Below, piece after piece: positions 7,655 through 17,133 of a DNA stretch of 64,000 nucleotides. The notes beneath the pieces are model-generated. The model saw only the letters and a list, made by a program, of their open reading frames with translations. It made no database searches and had not been told where the DNA came from. The position numbers and the translations under genes were made by a program. Position 1 is the stretch's first letter; the number at the start of each line of letters is the position of its first letter. Location of the stretch: the NCBI RefSeq assembly GCF_900110865.1, contig NZ_FOFD01000002.1, positions 430,835 to 494,834 of the forward strand. Direction: 5' to 3'. The stretch comes from Natrinema salaciae. Lineage in GTDB: Archaea > Halobacteriota > Halobacteria > Halobacteriales > Natrialbaceae.

Positions 7655-8562
7655 GCGTACTCACCCTCGGCGGTGTACTCGCTGAACAGGTCTTCGAGCG
7701 ATCGGTTCTCGACGTCGATGTCGGTGACTGTGGCTCCGGCGTCCTCGACGCGATCGATAATCGTGGCCTTCATGCTCGGGTCCGAGCAGGAGATCCGGAG
7801 CGTTCCGTTGCCGCGTTCGACGCCGGTGACGCCGTCGAGATCGATCAGTCCGGGATCCGCGGGGACCGCATCGACCGACAGAACGAGCAGCGACTCCGCG
7901 CCGACGGACTCGTTCAACTCGTCGACCGTCCCCACCTTGCGGAGTTCGCCGTCGTCGATGATCCCGATACGGTCGCAGACCGACTCGACCTGCCCGAGAA
8001 TGTGACTCGAGAAGAAGACGGCGGTTCCACTGTCGGACTCCTCGCGAACGATCCGTCGAAGCTCCCGTGCACCGTTGGGATCGAGCCCGGAGGACGGTTC
8101 GTCGAGGATGAGCACGGACGGGTCACCGACCAGCGCCATCCCGATCGCGAGCCGCTGACGCATCCCCGTCGAGAAGCCCGAGACCGGTTTCTCGCCGTCG
8201 GTAGCGAGTCCGACCCGGTCGAGGATACGATCGGGATCGTCGTCGCTTTCGTGCATCTCGACGGCGAACTCGACGTGTTGTCGCCCGGTGAGCCTGTCGT
8301 AGAGCTGATAGCCTTCCGGGAGGACGCCGATTCGCTGTCGGATCGCCTGCGGATCTCGTTGCGTGTCGTACCCGAGGATCGAGGCCCGCCCGGCCGTCGG
8401 ACGGATGAAATCGAGGAGCATATTGATCGTGGTCGACTTTCCGGCGCCGTTCGATCCCAGGAACCCGAAGACCTCACCCTCCTCGACGGTGAGATCGAAT
8501 TCGTGGACGGCCGTGACCTCTCCGAACCGTTTCGTCAATCCGTGCGTTTCGATCGCAGCCAT
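7651..8562 (-). CDS. ABC transporter ATP-binding protein (NosF/CcmA type)
   Basis: 303 residues from the ATG at 8562 (a GTG four codons upstream is also in frame). Walker A is GSNGAGKST (about 40-48), the signature motif is SGFSTGMRQRLAIGMAL, Walker B is LILDEPSSGLDP, and the switch histidine is in FFSSHILGQVE. The C-terminal ~90 residues form the regulatory extension seen in drug/lipid exporter ATPases. It powers the permease encoded immediately downstream. An AT-rich stretch (about 8588-8610) upstream provides the promoter. Confidence 0.95.
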   Translation of the reverse strand: MAAIETHGLTKRFGEVTAVHEFDLTVEEGEVFGFLGSNGAGKSTTINMLLDFIRPTAGRASILGYDTQRDPQAIRQRIGVLPEGYQLYDRLTGRQHVEFAVEMHESDDDPDRILDRVGLATDGEKPVSGFSTGMRQRLAIGMALVGDPSVLILDEPSSGLDPNGARELRRIVREESDSGTAVFFSSHILGQVESVCDRIGIIDDGELRKVGTVDELNESVGAESLLVLSVDAVPADPGLIDLDGVTGVERGNGTLRISCSDPSMKATIIDRVEDAGATVTDIDVENRSLEDLFSEYTAEGEYA

Positions 8563-8720
8563 AGGCGAATCCACTCTCCCAACCCGTTTAATTTCTATTA
8601 TCCATAAGTATTGGTTTTACGCGTCGCCAGCGGCACACGGACGAGTGAACGAGGGTGAGATCGGATCGGCGCGTCCGCAGAAGCGGTAGCACTACTGTGC
8701 TCACGGTCGAACGGTCGCGC

Positions 8721-9389
8721 ATGGCCGACGTGCTATCAGACGACATCGACCGGTTCGTCCTGGCGATGACACCGGACCCGGACGAGACGCTGATCGAGAT
8801 GGACGAGTACGCCGCCGCGGAGGGATTCCCCCACGTGGGCGCGGACGTCGGGTCCGCGTTACGGCTGTTCGCTCGCATGACCGACGCCGAACGGATCTTC
8901 GAGTTCGGATCGGGCTACGGCTACTCCGCCTACTGGCTCGCCGAGGCCCTCCCCGAGGAGGGCGAGATCGTCCTCACGGAGGTCGACGAGGACGAACTCG
9001 AGCTCGCCCGCGAGTACATGGCCGCGGGCGGCTACGACGGACTCGCGCGATACGAACTCGGCGACGCGATGGAGACGATCGACCGCTACGACGGGCCGTT
9101 CGACCTCGTGCTGATCGACCATCAGAAAGAGCGCTATGCGGACGCGTTCGAGGCCGTCCGTCCGACCGTTCCCGTCGGGGGCGTCGTCGTCGCCGACAAC
9201 GCGATCACGGCCAGCGCCGTCGAATTCGACGACCTGCTCGAGTGGATCGACGGCGACTCGCCGGTCGAGACCAACGAACACACGCGGGGCGTCATCGACT
9301 ACCTCGAGACCGTTCGGGCCGACTCGGCCTTCGAGACGATGGTCCTCCCGCTCGGCGAAGGGATCGCGGTCAGTTATCGCGTCGAGTAG
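8721..9389 (+). CDS. SAM-dependent O-methyltransferase
   Basis: 222 residues from the ATG at 8721; the frame extends upstream but the family begins near here. The class I SAM-binding motif is FEFGSGYGYSAYWLAEAL (about 58-75), followed by an acidic ribose-binding residue in LTEVDEDELELAREY and by FDLVLIDHQKERY, with VVADNAI later, a layout like catechol/caffeoyl-CoA O-methyltransferases. The substrate is unknown. Its 3' end overlaps the convergent small membrane protein gene by 16 nt. Confidence 0.88.
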   Translation: MADVLSDDIDRFVLAMTPDPDETLIEMDEYAAAEGFPHVGADVGSALRLFARMTDAERIFEFGSGYGYSAYWLAEALPEEGEIVLTEVDEDELELAREYMAAGGYDGLARYELGDAMETIDRYDGPFDLVLIDHQKERYADAFEAVRPTVPVGGVVVADNAITASAVEFDDLLEWIDGDSPVETNEHTRGVIDYLETVRADSAFETMVLPLGEGIAVSYRVE

Positions 9390-9820
9390 TCGGAGGCCTC
9401 ACCGTCGAGAACCTGTTCGTCGGCCGGTGCCGGGGAGCCGTACTCCCGGAACCCGAGAAAGATCGTCGTCGCGGCGGCGGCGAGCAGGGTCGCCCACGTC
9501 ACTGCGGTGAGCGCGACGACCGTCACGGCGGCGGGACCCGGTGCGACCGAACCGATCGTCTCGAGGCCGATGGCGTGACCGGCGGCGATCACGAGGAACG
9601 AGATCCACAGTCCGAGCGCCGTGTGAGCGAGCCGCTGGCGCGAAACGGACTGGGCGTAGCGGGCGACCCCGTAGACGCCGGCGATGGCGAGTGCGGTCGC
9701 TCCGAGGTGTAGTTCGACCCCGTCGACGGTGTTCGCGACGCCGGCGACGGCGAAGCAGGCGAGCGAGGCGGCGAGCAGGGATCCGTCCGAACCGCGTATT
9801 GTCGGAATCACGTCGTGCAC
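9374..9820 (-). CDS. Four-helix membrane protein, function unknown
   Basis: 148 residues with four hydrophobic segments (about 14-32, 38-56, 67-88 and 96-122) and a short acidic tail. The GTG at 9820 is chosen because the TATA element CTATATAA lies 30 nt upstream (9848-9856), consistent with a leaderless message; a second GTG at 9811 is possible. The open frame continues far upstream but enters the adjacent intergenic region and kinase gene and is arginine-rich there. No family recognised. Confidence 0.7.
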   Translation of the reverse strand: MHDVIPTIRGSDGSLLAASLACFAVAGVANTVDGVELHLGATALAIAGVYGVARYAQSVSRQRLAHTALGLWISFLVIAAGHAIGLETIGSVAPGPAAVTVVALTAVTWATLLAAAATTIFLGFREYGSPAPADEQVLDGEASDYSTR

Positions 9821-9845
9821 CGCTTTGACGGGTTGAGTAGGCCGT

Positions 9846-9860
9846 CGGTTATATAGCTGT
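9846..9860 (-). promoter_or_regulatory. TATA element of the small membrane protein gene
   Basis: Read on the minus strand, CTATATAACC sits about 26-30 nt upstream of the GTG at 9820. It decides the start, because the longer in-frame extension would begin upstream of this promoter. Confidence 0.55.
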
Positions 9861-9960
9861 TGGGTGATCGCAGTCGGCTCGAGTGCTCGCGCGTCGACCC
9901 GCAGGCCGATCCCCTCGAGTCGGCCGGCCTCGGCCCGCGCGCCGAGACGGCGACCGGCGG

Positions 9961-12900
9961 CTACGTCGCCGCCGCTGCGGCCGGCAGGGCAACCGTGAAC
10001 GTCGATCCCTCGCCGGGTTCGGAGTCGACGCGGATCTCGCCGCCGTGGCGCTCGACGATCCGGTGACAGAGCGCGAGCCCGATCCCCGTGCCGGCGTGGT
10101 CCTCGCGGCTGTGGAGTCGCTGGAACACCTGAAAGATCCGGTTCTGGTTCTCGGGATCGATGCCGATTCCGTCGTCCCGAACCGCGATCTCCCAATCACG
10201 GCCCGTCCGCTCGGCGCTGACGCGAACGCGCGGTGGCTCGTCGCCGCTGTACTCGATCGCGTTCGCGAGCAGGTTCTGGAACACCTGTCGGAGTTGGCTC
10301 GCGTCGCCGGCGACCCGCGGGAGCGACTCCACCGTGATCTCGGCGTCGCTCTCGTCGATCGTAAACTGGAGGTCGGCGCGGACGTCGTCGAGAATCTCCT
10401 CGAGGTCGACGGGCTCGAGTGGGTCGCCCTGCGTTTCGACGCGGGAGTACTCGAGCAGGCCGTCGATCATCTCGCGCATGCGCTCGGCACCGTCGACGGC
10501 GAAGTCGATGAACTCCCGGCCGTCCGCGTCGAGATCGTCGGCGTAGCGGTTGTCGATCAACTGGAGGTAGCTCGTGACCATCCGGAGCGGTTCCTGCAGA
10601 TCGTGGGAGGCGGCGTAGGCGAACTGCTCTAACCGCTCGTTGGATTCCTCGAGCCTGCGCTGGCGCTCCTTGCGTTCGGTGACGTCGCGGACGACGCCGA
10701 TCCGTTCGCGCCCGGCACCGTCGGACGTGACCGAGGTCACCGTCGCCTCTATCGGGCGCTGCTCGCCGGATTTCGTCTCGATTTCGGTCTCTATCGTCGG
10801 CTCGTCGCTCTCGTCGACGGCGACCTTCTGGGCGAGTTCCATCACCGGTTCCTCGACGACGAGCGAGGCGTGGCTCCCGAGCAACTCGTCGCGGTCGTAT
10901 CCGGTGAGGGCCACGTACGCATCGTTGACCATCGTGAACCGGCTGTCCTCGTCGAGCACGTAGATGCCGTCCTCGATGGTTTCGATGATCCGTTCGTACT
11001 GCTCGAGTTGTCGCTCGCGTTGCTTCCGATCGGAGATATCCCGGAAGTAGACCGACAGTCCCGTCTCGGAGGGATAGGCCTGTATCTCCATCCAGATGTC
11101 GAGCGAGCCTGAGTAGCGCTCCCACAAGACGGGGTTCTGGGTCTCCATCGCCTCGTGATAGCGGTCGGCGAGATCGGAGCGCGCGCCGCTGGGGAACGTC
11201 TCCCAGATGTCTTCGCCGACGAGGGCCGTCGCGTCGTATCCCAGCAGCTCCGCGGCACGGTCGTTGACGTGCGTGAACCGCCACTCGTCGTCGAGCGCGT
11301 AGAACGCGTCGGAGACGCGACCGAGAATCTCGCTCAGTTCGGTCTCGAGTTCGTGTTTCTGCCGCTCGAGCCGACGTTCCTGTTCTTTGAGCGCCGTGAC
11401 GTCCTCGCCGGCCGAGACGACCCGCTCGAGCGAGCCGTCGGGGCCGAACACGGGGACGGCGGTGACGGAGAACCACGTCCGCTCGCCTGACGGCCCCTCG
11501 ATCGCGAACGTCTCGTCGCGGACCGCCTCGCCGGTCGCCCTGACGCGTGCCGAGGGGCCGTTCTCGGGGTCGATCGGTTCGCCGTCGGCGTCGACGACGT
11601 TCCGCTCGGCGAGCAACTCGGTCTCACCGAGCGGCTCGCGGTCGCCCAACCCGGTCGCCGCCTGTACGTATCGGTTCGCCAACAGGGTCTCGCCGTCGGC
11701 GTCCTCGACGGAAATCGCGACTGGAACGGTCTGGAGGAGCTTCTCCGTCTGGGTCCGTTCGCGCTCGAGGTTGCGCTCGTGGTGGATCCGATCGAAGGTC
11801 GCCTCCAGACTCGAGGCGACGACCTTCGCGAGCGAGAGATCGCCCTCGTCGAACGTATCGCGCTCCTCGGAGCCGATGATGACGACGCCGTGATCGCCAA
11901 TCGGCAGGCAGATCTCGCTTCGGATCGGCGTCTCCGGGTTGTAGACGTCCTGCTCGGCCGTGACGTCGTCGGAGATCACCGGGTCGCCGGACTCGAACAC
12001 GCGCCACGCGATTCCCTCGCCTTCCCCGAACGTCGGGACTTCGTCGAACAGGGCCGCGGCCGGCTCCGAGCAGGCGGCCGGTTCGAGCGCGGCCGCCTCC
12101 GGCTCGTGGAGATAGACGCCGTTGATCTCGAGGTCGAGGATATCGAGGAGGTCGCGACAGGCCTGCTCGGCGACCGCTTCGCGCGTACTGGTCCCGAGCC
12201 ACTCGCGAACGGCTTCGTTCAACCGGCGGAGCTGGTACGCGCGTCGGCGCTGGTCGGTCACGTCGTAGTAGAGCTCGATCCGACCGCCCGCGTACGGCCC
12301 TGACTCGATCGGTTTGCTCCGGTGTTCGAGCCACCGTTCCTCGCGGGTTTCCCCCGGCGTCACGCGAAGTTCGAACCGCTCCGAGTCGCTATTCGTTTCG
12401 TAGGTCTCGGTGACGATGTCGGCGAACCGATCCGAATCCGCGACTCGATGGCGGATCGTTTCGTCGATCAATCGGGTCTTGTCTCGACCGATCACGGCCG
12501 TCGCGTCGAGCCCGAAGTAGCGCTCGATAGCGTCGTTTATCCAGACGACGTCGAACTCGTCGTCGAGGACGAAGACGCCGACGTCGGCCTCTTCGAGCAC
12601 TGTCGTGATCGGTTCGAGCGACGGGTAGGGGTCCGACTCGAGCGCCGCCGGCGTCCGCGAGTCGGCGTCCAGTTCGCGGACGATACCGATCGAGCCCCGT
12701 CGGCCGTCGACGGCCGGGACCGTTCCGAACCGCAGTTCGCAGGGAATCGTGCCACCGGTGGCCGTCCGAATCGGGCTCTCGACCGACGTGACGCCGCCCG
12801 GCGAGTCCCCGTCGAGCGCCTCGACGCCGGTCTCACCGAGCAGCAGCGAGACGTGTTCGCCGTAAAGCGCTTCACGGGTAAAGCCCGTCAGCTCGAGGAG

Positions 12901-13053
12901 CGTCTCGTCGATGGCGACGATCCGATCGTCGCCGTCCAGCTGGAACACGCCGCCCGAAACCGTCCCGACGAGCGTCTGGTACCACTCGAGCGCCGCCCGG
13001 TCGTCGTCGCCACACCATGGGGCTGGCTCCGGCGGTTCCACCCGTTCGGTCAT
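9961..13053 (-). CDS. Multi-PAS/GAF sensor histidine kinase
   Basis: 1030 residues without membrane helices, so a soluble sensor. Domains in order: PAS (about 25-130), PAS (150-270), GAF (285-425), PAS (435-555), PAS (570-680), PAS (690-810), a HisKA dimerisation domain with the phospho-acceptor histidine in AASHDLQEPL (about 835), and a HATPase domain with the N-box NLLANAIEYSG and G-boxes VRDDGIGIDP and GTGIGLALCHRIVE. GERTWFSV- and GYD-type segments in the PAS domains are typical haloarchaeal redox or small-molecule sensors; the ligand is not visible. No response regulator is adjacent, so it is an orphan kinase. The ATG at 13053 is the only good start. Confidence 0.95.
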   Translation of the reverse strand: MTERVEPPEPAPWCGDDDRAALEWYQTLVGTVSGGVFQLDGDDRIVAIDETLLELTGFTREALYGEHVSLLLGETGVEALDGDSPGGVTSVESPIRTATGGTIPCELRFGTVPAVDGRRGSIGIVRELDADSRTPAALESDPYPSLEPITTVLEEADVGVFVLDDEFDVVWINDAIERYFGLDATAVIGRDKTRLIDETIRHRVADSDRFADIVTETYETNSDSERFELRVTPGETREERWLEHRSKPIESGPYAGGRIELYYDVTDQRRRAYQLRRLNEAVREWLGTSTREAVAEQACRDLLDILDLEINGVYLHEPEAAALEPAACSEPAAALFDEVPTFGEGEGIAWRVFESGDPVISDDVTAEQDVYNPETPIRSEICLPIGDHGVVIIGSEERDTFDEGDLSLAKVVASSLEATFDRIHHERNLERERTQTEKLLQTVPVAISVEDADGETLLANRYVQAATGLGDREPLGETELLAERNVVDADGEPIDPENGPSARVRATGEAVRDETFAIEGPSGERTWFSVTAVPVFGPDGSLERVVSAGEDVTALKEQERRLERQKHELETELSEILGRVSDAFYALDDEWRFTHVNDRAAELLGYDATALVGEDIWETFPSGARSDLADRYHEAMETQNPVLWERYSGSLDIWMEIQAYPSETGLSVYFRDISDRKQRERQLEQYERIIETIEDGIYVLDEDSRFTMVNDAYVALTGYDRDELLGSHASLVVEEPVMELAQKVAVDESDEPTIETEIETKSGEQRPIEATVTSVTSDGAGRERIGVVRDVTERKERQRRLEESNERLEQFAYAASHDLQEPLRMVTSYLQLIDNRYADDLDADGREFIDFAVDGAERMREMIDGLLEYSRVETQGDPLEPVDLEEILDDVRADLQFTIDESDAEITVESLPRVAGDASQLRQVFQNLLANAIEYSGDEPPRVRVSAERTGRDWEIAVRDDGIGIDPENQNRIFQVFQRLHSREDHAGTGIGLALCHRIVERHGGEIRVDSEPGEGSTFTVALPAAAAAT

Positions 13054-13132
13054 TAGGAGAAGGAAGCCGTTCCGACGGATAAGTCCAGCGCCGCTGCCCG
13101 TCTCGAGCGTGTCTCGCGGACGAGCGGGTGCG

Positions 13133-13585
13133 CTAGTCGTCCCCGCCGTCGGTCAGAACGCGCTCTTCGGGCGTCGGTCGACCCGGGTGGAGGCCGTACC
13201 AGGCGACGCCGTAGAGGACCGTCATCGCCACCGCACAGCAGACCGTCGCGCCGGCGACGGCCTCGAGCGCGAGGCCGGCGATCGGCCCGGCGAACGCGTC
13301 GCCGACGGCTGCAGCCGACTCGCTCGCGGGGGCGTTCGCCAGCGCGTACGGGACGAACGTCGCGAACGCGAGCAGCCACCAGTGTTTCGCGGTGCGCCGG
13401 AGCCGTGCCGTGCTGTACTCTCTTGCGGTGCTCGTAACGCCGGCGACGCCGAGCGCGACGAGCAAGAGCGCCGGCACCGTTCGAAGCGGGGAGTCAAAAC
13501 CGATATTAACCGCAACGCCGGCGGCGACGATCGCGACGGAGCCGACGAGGCGTGGAATCGAGGGGCGGGGCCCTGTCCGAGGCAT
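13133..13585 (-). CDS. Small membrane protein, function unknown
   Basis: 150 residues from the ATG at 13585, with about four hydrophobic helices (14-31, 36-54, 66-88, 98-132) and an acidic C-terminus TPEERVLTDGGDD. The reading frame is open upstream but becomes arginine-rich, so the later start is preferred. No family recognised. It follows the orphan kinase region on the same strand but a gap of about 80 nt separates them. Confidence 0.7.
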   Translation of the reverse strand: MPRTGPRPSIPRLVGSVAIVAAGVAVNIGFDSPLRTVPALLLVALGVAGVTSTAREYSTARLRRTAKHWWLLAFATFVPYALANAPASESAAAVGDAFAGPIAGLALEAVAGATVCCAVAMTVLYGVAWYGLHPGRPTPEERVLTDGGDD

Positions 13586-13724
13586 TCTGAGGCCCGGTAG
13601 TAACGCATTGTACAAAACTCTCGCGAACTGCCGGTCCCGGCCGAAGCGCGAATCGATCGCCGGTCGGTCACGGCGCGACAACAAAGGACGTATTACCGGT
13701 GCCCGCAAGTCGAACGTGAGAACG

Positions 13725-14258
13725 ATGAGGGAACGCGATCGAGTCGATCCCGTGACTGCCCTCCGACGGCGCGCGCCCGCCGCAGCCGACCGAGCGAAAC
13801 GTCTCGCATCGCGGGTGCCCGGCGTCGGAACTGGACGGCGACTGGGACGACTCTGGCAGCGACACGTCCGGGAGCGTCCCGACCAGTATCAGATCACGAT
13901 CTCCTTTCCGACGGCACCCGATCGGCCGATGGTCGGCGAGATCCACGGCTGGATCGAGGACCTCGAGTACGCCGTCGAGGGACGCCTCGACGTCTACGCT
14001 CGACGGGGGAGCGTCGCGGTCGAGACCGACCGAATCTCGGCCGCGCTGTTCGACGAGGACGAGTTCGACGCGCTCTGCGAGCGAATCGAGGACGGCTACG
14101 GCGGCTCGCACTCGATTGCGCACCTGAAAAAGTGGCGGCGGACCGACGGTCGGCTCGTGAGAGCCCACGTGATCGTCCCGGTCAAGCCGCTGTTTCCGCG
14201 CGCCGAAACCGACGATCGAACGGCAAATCGAGCCGCAGCCGAAATCGACGCCGACTGA
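13725..14258 (+). CDS. Hypothetical protein with basic N-terminus
   Basis: 177 residues from the ATG at 13725. The first ~55 residues are arginine-rich; residues ~55-150 form a mixed alpha/beta domain with QYQITISFPTAPDRPMVGEI, EDLEYAVEGRLDVYARRG and ALCERIEDGYGG. No membrane helix and no recognised motif. It is divergent from the membrane protein at 13133-13585, sharing an intergenic region of about 140 nt. Codon use is typical of the genome, so it is probably a real gene of unknown function. Confidence 0.65.
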   Translation: MRERDRVDPVTALRRRAPAAADRAKRLASRVPGVGTGRRLGRLWQRHVRERPDQYQITISFPTAPDRPMVGEIHGWIEDLEYAVEGRLDVYARRGSVAVETDRISAALFDEDEFDALCERIEDGYGGSHSIAHLKKWRRTDGRLVRAHVIVPVKPLFPRAETDDRTANRAAAEIDAD

Positions 14259-14312
14259 TCCGCACGCGATCGGCGTCGACCTCGAGCGCGATCTCGATCA
14301 GCGAACGCGGGA

Positions 14313-15125
14313 TCAGTCGTCGTCGCTCGGTCCGGGACCGGGCTCGGAGCCGCGCTCGCGATCGGTGCTCGGGCTGCTCCCGGTGCGGTCGCTGCTTCGA
14401 GACTGGCGGCCGGCAGCCTCGCTCTCGCTCGGGCCGACCTCGCTCGTCCGGCTCATCCAGCGGTCGATGTTCTCGGAGACGTAGTCCTTGCCGCCCCAGC
14501 CGAAGGCGACGCCCGCGCCGATGGCGATGGCTGCGCCGAGTCCCCACGCGAGCGCTCGCGCGAACACGTAGAGGATGCCGACGTCGATCCCCATCGTGTC
14601 GAGGCCGATGACGATCGCCGTGAAGTAGAGGAACATCCGCGCGCCGTTAGCGAACCAGGAGGTGTACGCGGTCTCGGTCGCCGCGCGAGTCCGTTCGATG
14701 GCGTCGCCGATGAAGTCGGCGACCACGAACCCGAACGTGATGACGAGCAGCCCCGCGATGAACGCCGGCAGGTACGAGACCGCCGTCGAGATCCACTGCG
14801 ACAGCGTCGCGATCGCGAGCGCGTTCGCGGCCGCGAGGATCGCGAGACCGTAGACGAACCACTTCGCTAGCGAACCGAAGGCGCTCGAGACCGCCCGTTC
14901 AGTGCCGCCGAGTATCCGCCCGAGCGGCGTCTCGAGGACCATTCGGTCGAGTTCGACGCCGTCGGCGATCCGCCGAACGACGCCGGCGGCCAGCCGACCG
15001 ATGATCCAGCCGATAAAGAGGATCACCAGCGCGCCGATGATTCGTGGGAGGAACGTCACTAGCTGTGCGATCGGATCCTGTAGCCACTCGGGAACCTGTG
15101 CTTGAGCGGGGTACGGTGGTATCAT
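14313..15125 (-). CDS. MscS-related membrane protein (conserved TM-helix repeat)
   Basis: 270 residues from the ATG at 15125 (GTG at 15137 is an alternative). Pattern: an amphipathic start, TM1 (about 25-48), RRIADGVELD, TM2-TM3 (about 85-135), then a last pair of helices ending in AIAIGAGVAFGWGGKDYV. This repeated helix plus glycine-rich pore-like segment is seen in MscS-related proteins that lack the large cytoplasmic beta domain. The tail after ~215 is Ser/Asp/Glu-rich and disordered. It may be an osmotic-stress channel or a channel-related scaffold. It converges on the preceding hypothetical gene. Confidence 0.75.
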   Translation of the reverse strand: MIPPYPAQAQVPEWLQDPIAQLVTFLPRIIGALVILFIGWIIGRLAAGVVRRIADGVELDRMVLETPLGRILGGTERAVSSAFGSLAKWFVYGLAILAAANALAIATLSQWISTAVSYLPAFIAGLLVITFGFVVADFIGDAIERTRAATETAYTSWFANGARMFLYFTAIVIGLDTMGIDVGILYVFARALAWGLGAAIAIGAGVAFGWGGKDYVSENIDRWMSRTSEVGPSESEAAGRQSRSSDRTGSSPSTDRERGSEPGPGPSDDD

Positions 15126-15770
15126 GAACGACCGCACGTTGGTCTCGTCGGTCCTTTGTAATTGAGTGCATATCTATGAGTAACGAAACGAACCTGTCTC
15201 GAGCGAACGCGCCGCGATGATTGAAGTGTCCGTTACGGGGAATTGCGCGGCGACCGTACCGTGACGGATCGATACGGGTTTCGACGGGACCGGCGATAAC
15301 CGAAGCGGACCGAGCGCCGGACGACCCCCGAGCAGTCCCCGGATAAACGAGTATTGCGACCGGGAACGAACGCGGGATCGCTGCGGCCGATAGCCGACAC
15401 CGAACGCCGGCCGCCACCGGTCGGCCGAACGTGTCCAGTTTCACTCATGGGACGCGCCCGCCGCGTCGAACGCGGGCCGGGCGCTCGGACTCGGTCGCGG
15501 ATGTGCTCGACGCGAACTGCGAGCGAACGAGCGACGGTCACCCCGGTTCGTGGGCTGAATATGAAAGCAGTTCGATGAATACGCCCCGAGCGAGCCGAAT
15601 TCGGTAACACGGGATTACCGAGCGCCCCTCGTCGACGATGAGACGCGTCCGTGTGACCACGGCTCCGCCCGTAGCCGGGGTTCGAGCCGAGTCCGGGTCT
15701 CGAACCGCCGAGAGCCGCTGGTGGGAGTTCGGACGCTACGCTATTGGTGGTCCGCACACGAGAGGGTATT
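15126..15770. other. Gene-free stretch of about 640 bp
   Basis: No credible gene on either strand: the open frames here are arginine-rich and lack hydrophobic or domain patterns. The left end holds the promoter of the MscS-related gene (ACAAAGGACC/TAATTG area at about 15155-15170) and the right end holds the promoter of the creatininase-family gene (CTATTGG near 15741). The middle is GC-rich and featureless to the eye. Confidence 0.55.
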
Positions 15771-16541
15771 ATGTATCTCGCCGACGAGGCGTGGCCGGAC
15801 CTCGAGTCGTACTTCGAATCGGAATCGCTCGCGCTGGTCCCGCTCGGATCGACGGAACAGCACGGACCGCACCTGCCGGAGGCGACCGACCACCTGATCG
15901 CCGAGGCGTTCGCGCGCGAGGCCGCCGACCGAACGGGCTATCTCTGCACGCCGACCGTAACGATCGGCGTCAGCGGCCACCACCGACAGTTCCACGGAAC
16001 GATGTGGGTCGAGCCGCCGGTGTTCAGGGAGTACGTCGCGTCGCTGACGCGGAACCTCACGTCGCACGGCATCGATCGGGTGATCTACGTCAACGCCCAC
16101 GGCGGGAACGTCCCGCACCTGCGGGAGGTCGGGGCGCGACTCAGGCAGGAGGAGGTCGCCTACGCGATCGAGTGGATGTGGAACGATTCGATCCCGGACC
16201 TCGTCGACGACCTGTTCGAGCAGAACGGCCCCCACGGCGGGCCGAAGGAGACCTCGATGATCCAGTACCTCGAGCCGGCGCTGGTCCACGACGACCGCGT
16301 CCGGGACGCAAGAGACGGCGGGGTCCCGAGCGTCGACGCGGCCGAGACCGTCAAGCACGGTTCGCGGACGTTCTACGACGCGGCGGACAATACCGAGAAC
16401 GGCGTTCTGGGCGATCAGACGGACGCGTCGGCGGAGAAAGGCGAACGGCTGTTCGAGGCGGCGACCGACCAGCTCGTCCAGCTGTGTGAGTGGCTCGACG
16501 AGCAGCCGTTCGAGGATCTGCTTCCGAAAGACCACGTCTAG
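15771..16541 (+). CDS. Creatininase-family amidohydrolase (ArfB-like)
   Basis: 256 residues from the ATG at 15771. Metal-binding motifs of the creatininase family are clear: LVPLGSTEQHGPHLP near the start (Glu and His ligands) with an Asp/His segment ATDHLIA, and IYVNAHGGNVPHLREV in the middle, followed by an acidic EWMW and HGGPKETSM region. Family members include creatininase and the archaeal formamide hydrolase ArfB of F420/riboflavin synthesis. In a haloarchaeon, which makes F420, the ArfB-type role is plausible but not proven. No partner genes adjoin it. Confidence 0.82.
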   Translation: MYLADEAWPDLESYFESESLALVPLGSTEQHGPHLPEATDHLIAEAFAREAADRTGYLCTPTVTIGVSGHHRQFHGTMWVEPPVFREYVASLTRNLTSHGIDRVIYVNAHGGNVPHLREVGARLRQEEVAYAIEWMWNDSIPDLVDDLFEQNGPHGGPKETSMIQYLEPALVHDDRVRDARDGGVPSVDAAETVKHGSRTFYDAADNTENGVLGDQTDASAEKGERLFEAATDQLVQLCEWLDEQPFEDLLPKDHV

Positions 16542-16650
16542 ACCGCCGTCGCGGCCGGATTACCGCCTCGAGATGGGACGGGATCGGACGAGGTCGTCGC
16601 GGCCGTTCGTCGGCCTCGAGCCGCGTCCGCGGCCGTCCAGCATGATAATC

Positions 16651-16658
16651 CTTAATAG
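16651..16658 (+). promoter_or_regulatory. TATA element of nikR
   Basis: CTTAATAG lies 22-29 nt upstream of the nikR ATG at 16680, which fits a leaderless transcript. The stretch between it and the ATG contains loosely symmetric ATAAT/ATTAT, possibly an autoregulatory site, but the symmetry is weak. Confidence 0.5.
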
Positions 16659-16679
16659 TATCACCACCCGTGTTATTAT

Positions 16680-17105
16680 ATGGCAGTCGTCAGCGTCTCG
16701 ATGCCGGACGAACTCCTCGAGCGACTCGATCAGTTCGCCGAGGAGCACGGCTACACCGGTCGAAGCGAAGTCGTCAGGGAAGCCTCCCGAAACCTCCTCG
16801 GGGAGTTCGAGGACACCCGACTCGAGGACCGGGATCTGATGGGAATCGTCACCGTCCTCTTCGATTACGAGACCACGAGCGTCGAGGAACGGATGATGCA
16901 CCTGCGCCACGAACACGAGGACCTCGTTGCGTCGAACTTTCACAGTCACGTCGGCGACCACTACTGCATGGAGCTGTTCGTCCTCGAGGGCGAACTCGAG
17001 GACATCTCGGCGTTCGTCGGCAAGATCCGAGCGACCAAGGACGCGCTGACCGTCGACTACTCCGTGATCCCGGTCGATAGCTTCGACCCCCTCGCGCAGG
17101 GGTAG
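16680..17105 (+). CDS. nikR: Nickel-responsive transcriptional regulator NikR
   Basis: 141 residues: an N-terminal ribbon-helix-helix DNA-binding domain ([20 protein letters not shown], then [11 protein letters not shown]) and a C-terminal ACT-like nickel-binding domain. The high-affinity site is conserved with exact family spacing: a histidine in LRHEHED, then HSH and Cys in [10 protein letters not shown], equivalent to E. coli His76, His87, His89 and Cys95. It should repress nickel uptake genes when nickel is abundant; none is adjacent here. Starts at the ATG at 16680, just after a TATA element. Confidence 0.93.
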   Translation: MAVVSVSMPDELLERLDQFAEEHGYTGRSEVVREASRNLLGEFEDTRLEDRDLMGIVTVLFDYETTSVEERMMHLRHEHEDLVASNFHSHVGDHYCMELFVLEGELEDISAFVGKIRATKDALTVDYSVIPVDSFDPLAQG

Positions 17106-17133
17106 TGGAACTGGGACGGTCGGGATCACGGAG

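Noticed and set aside
15233-15757. 174-residue minus-strand frame in the gap before the creatininase-like gene
   Set aside because: Very Arg/Ser/Gly-rich, no domain or helix pattern; GC-rich noise.
16640-16680. NikR autoregulatory palindrome
   Set aside because: Only loose ATAAT/ATTAT symmetry; no match to a known NikR operator.
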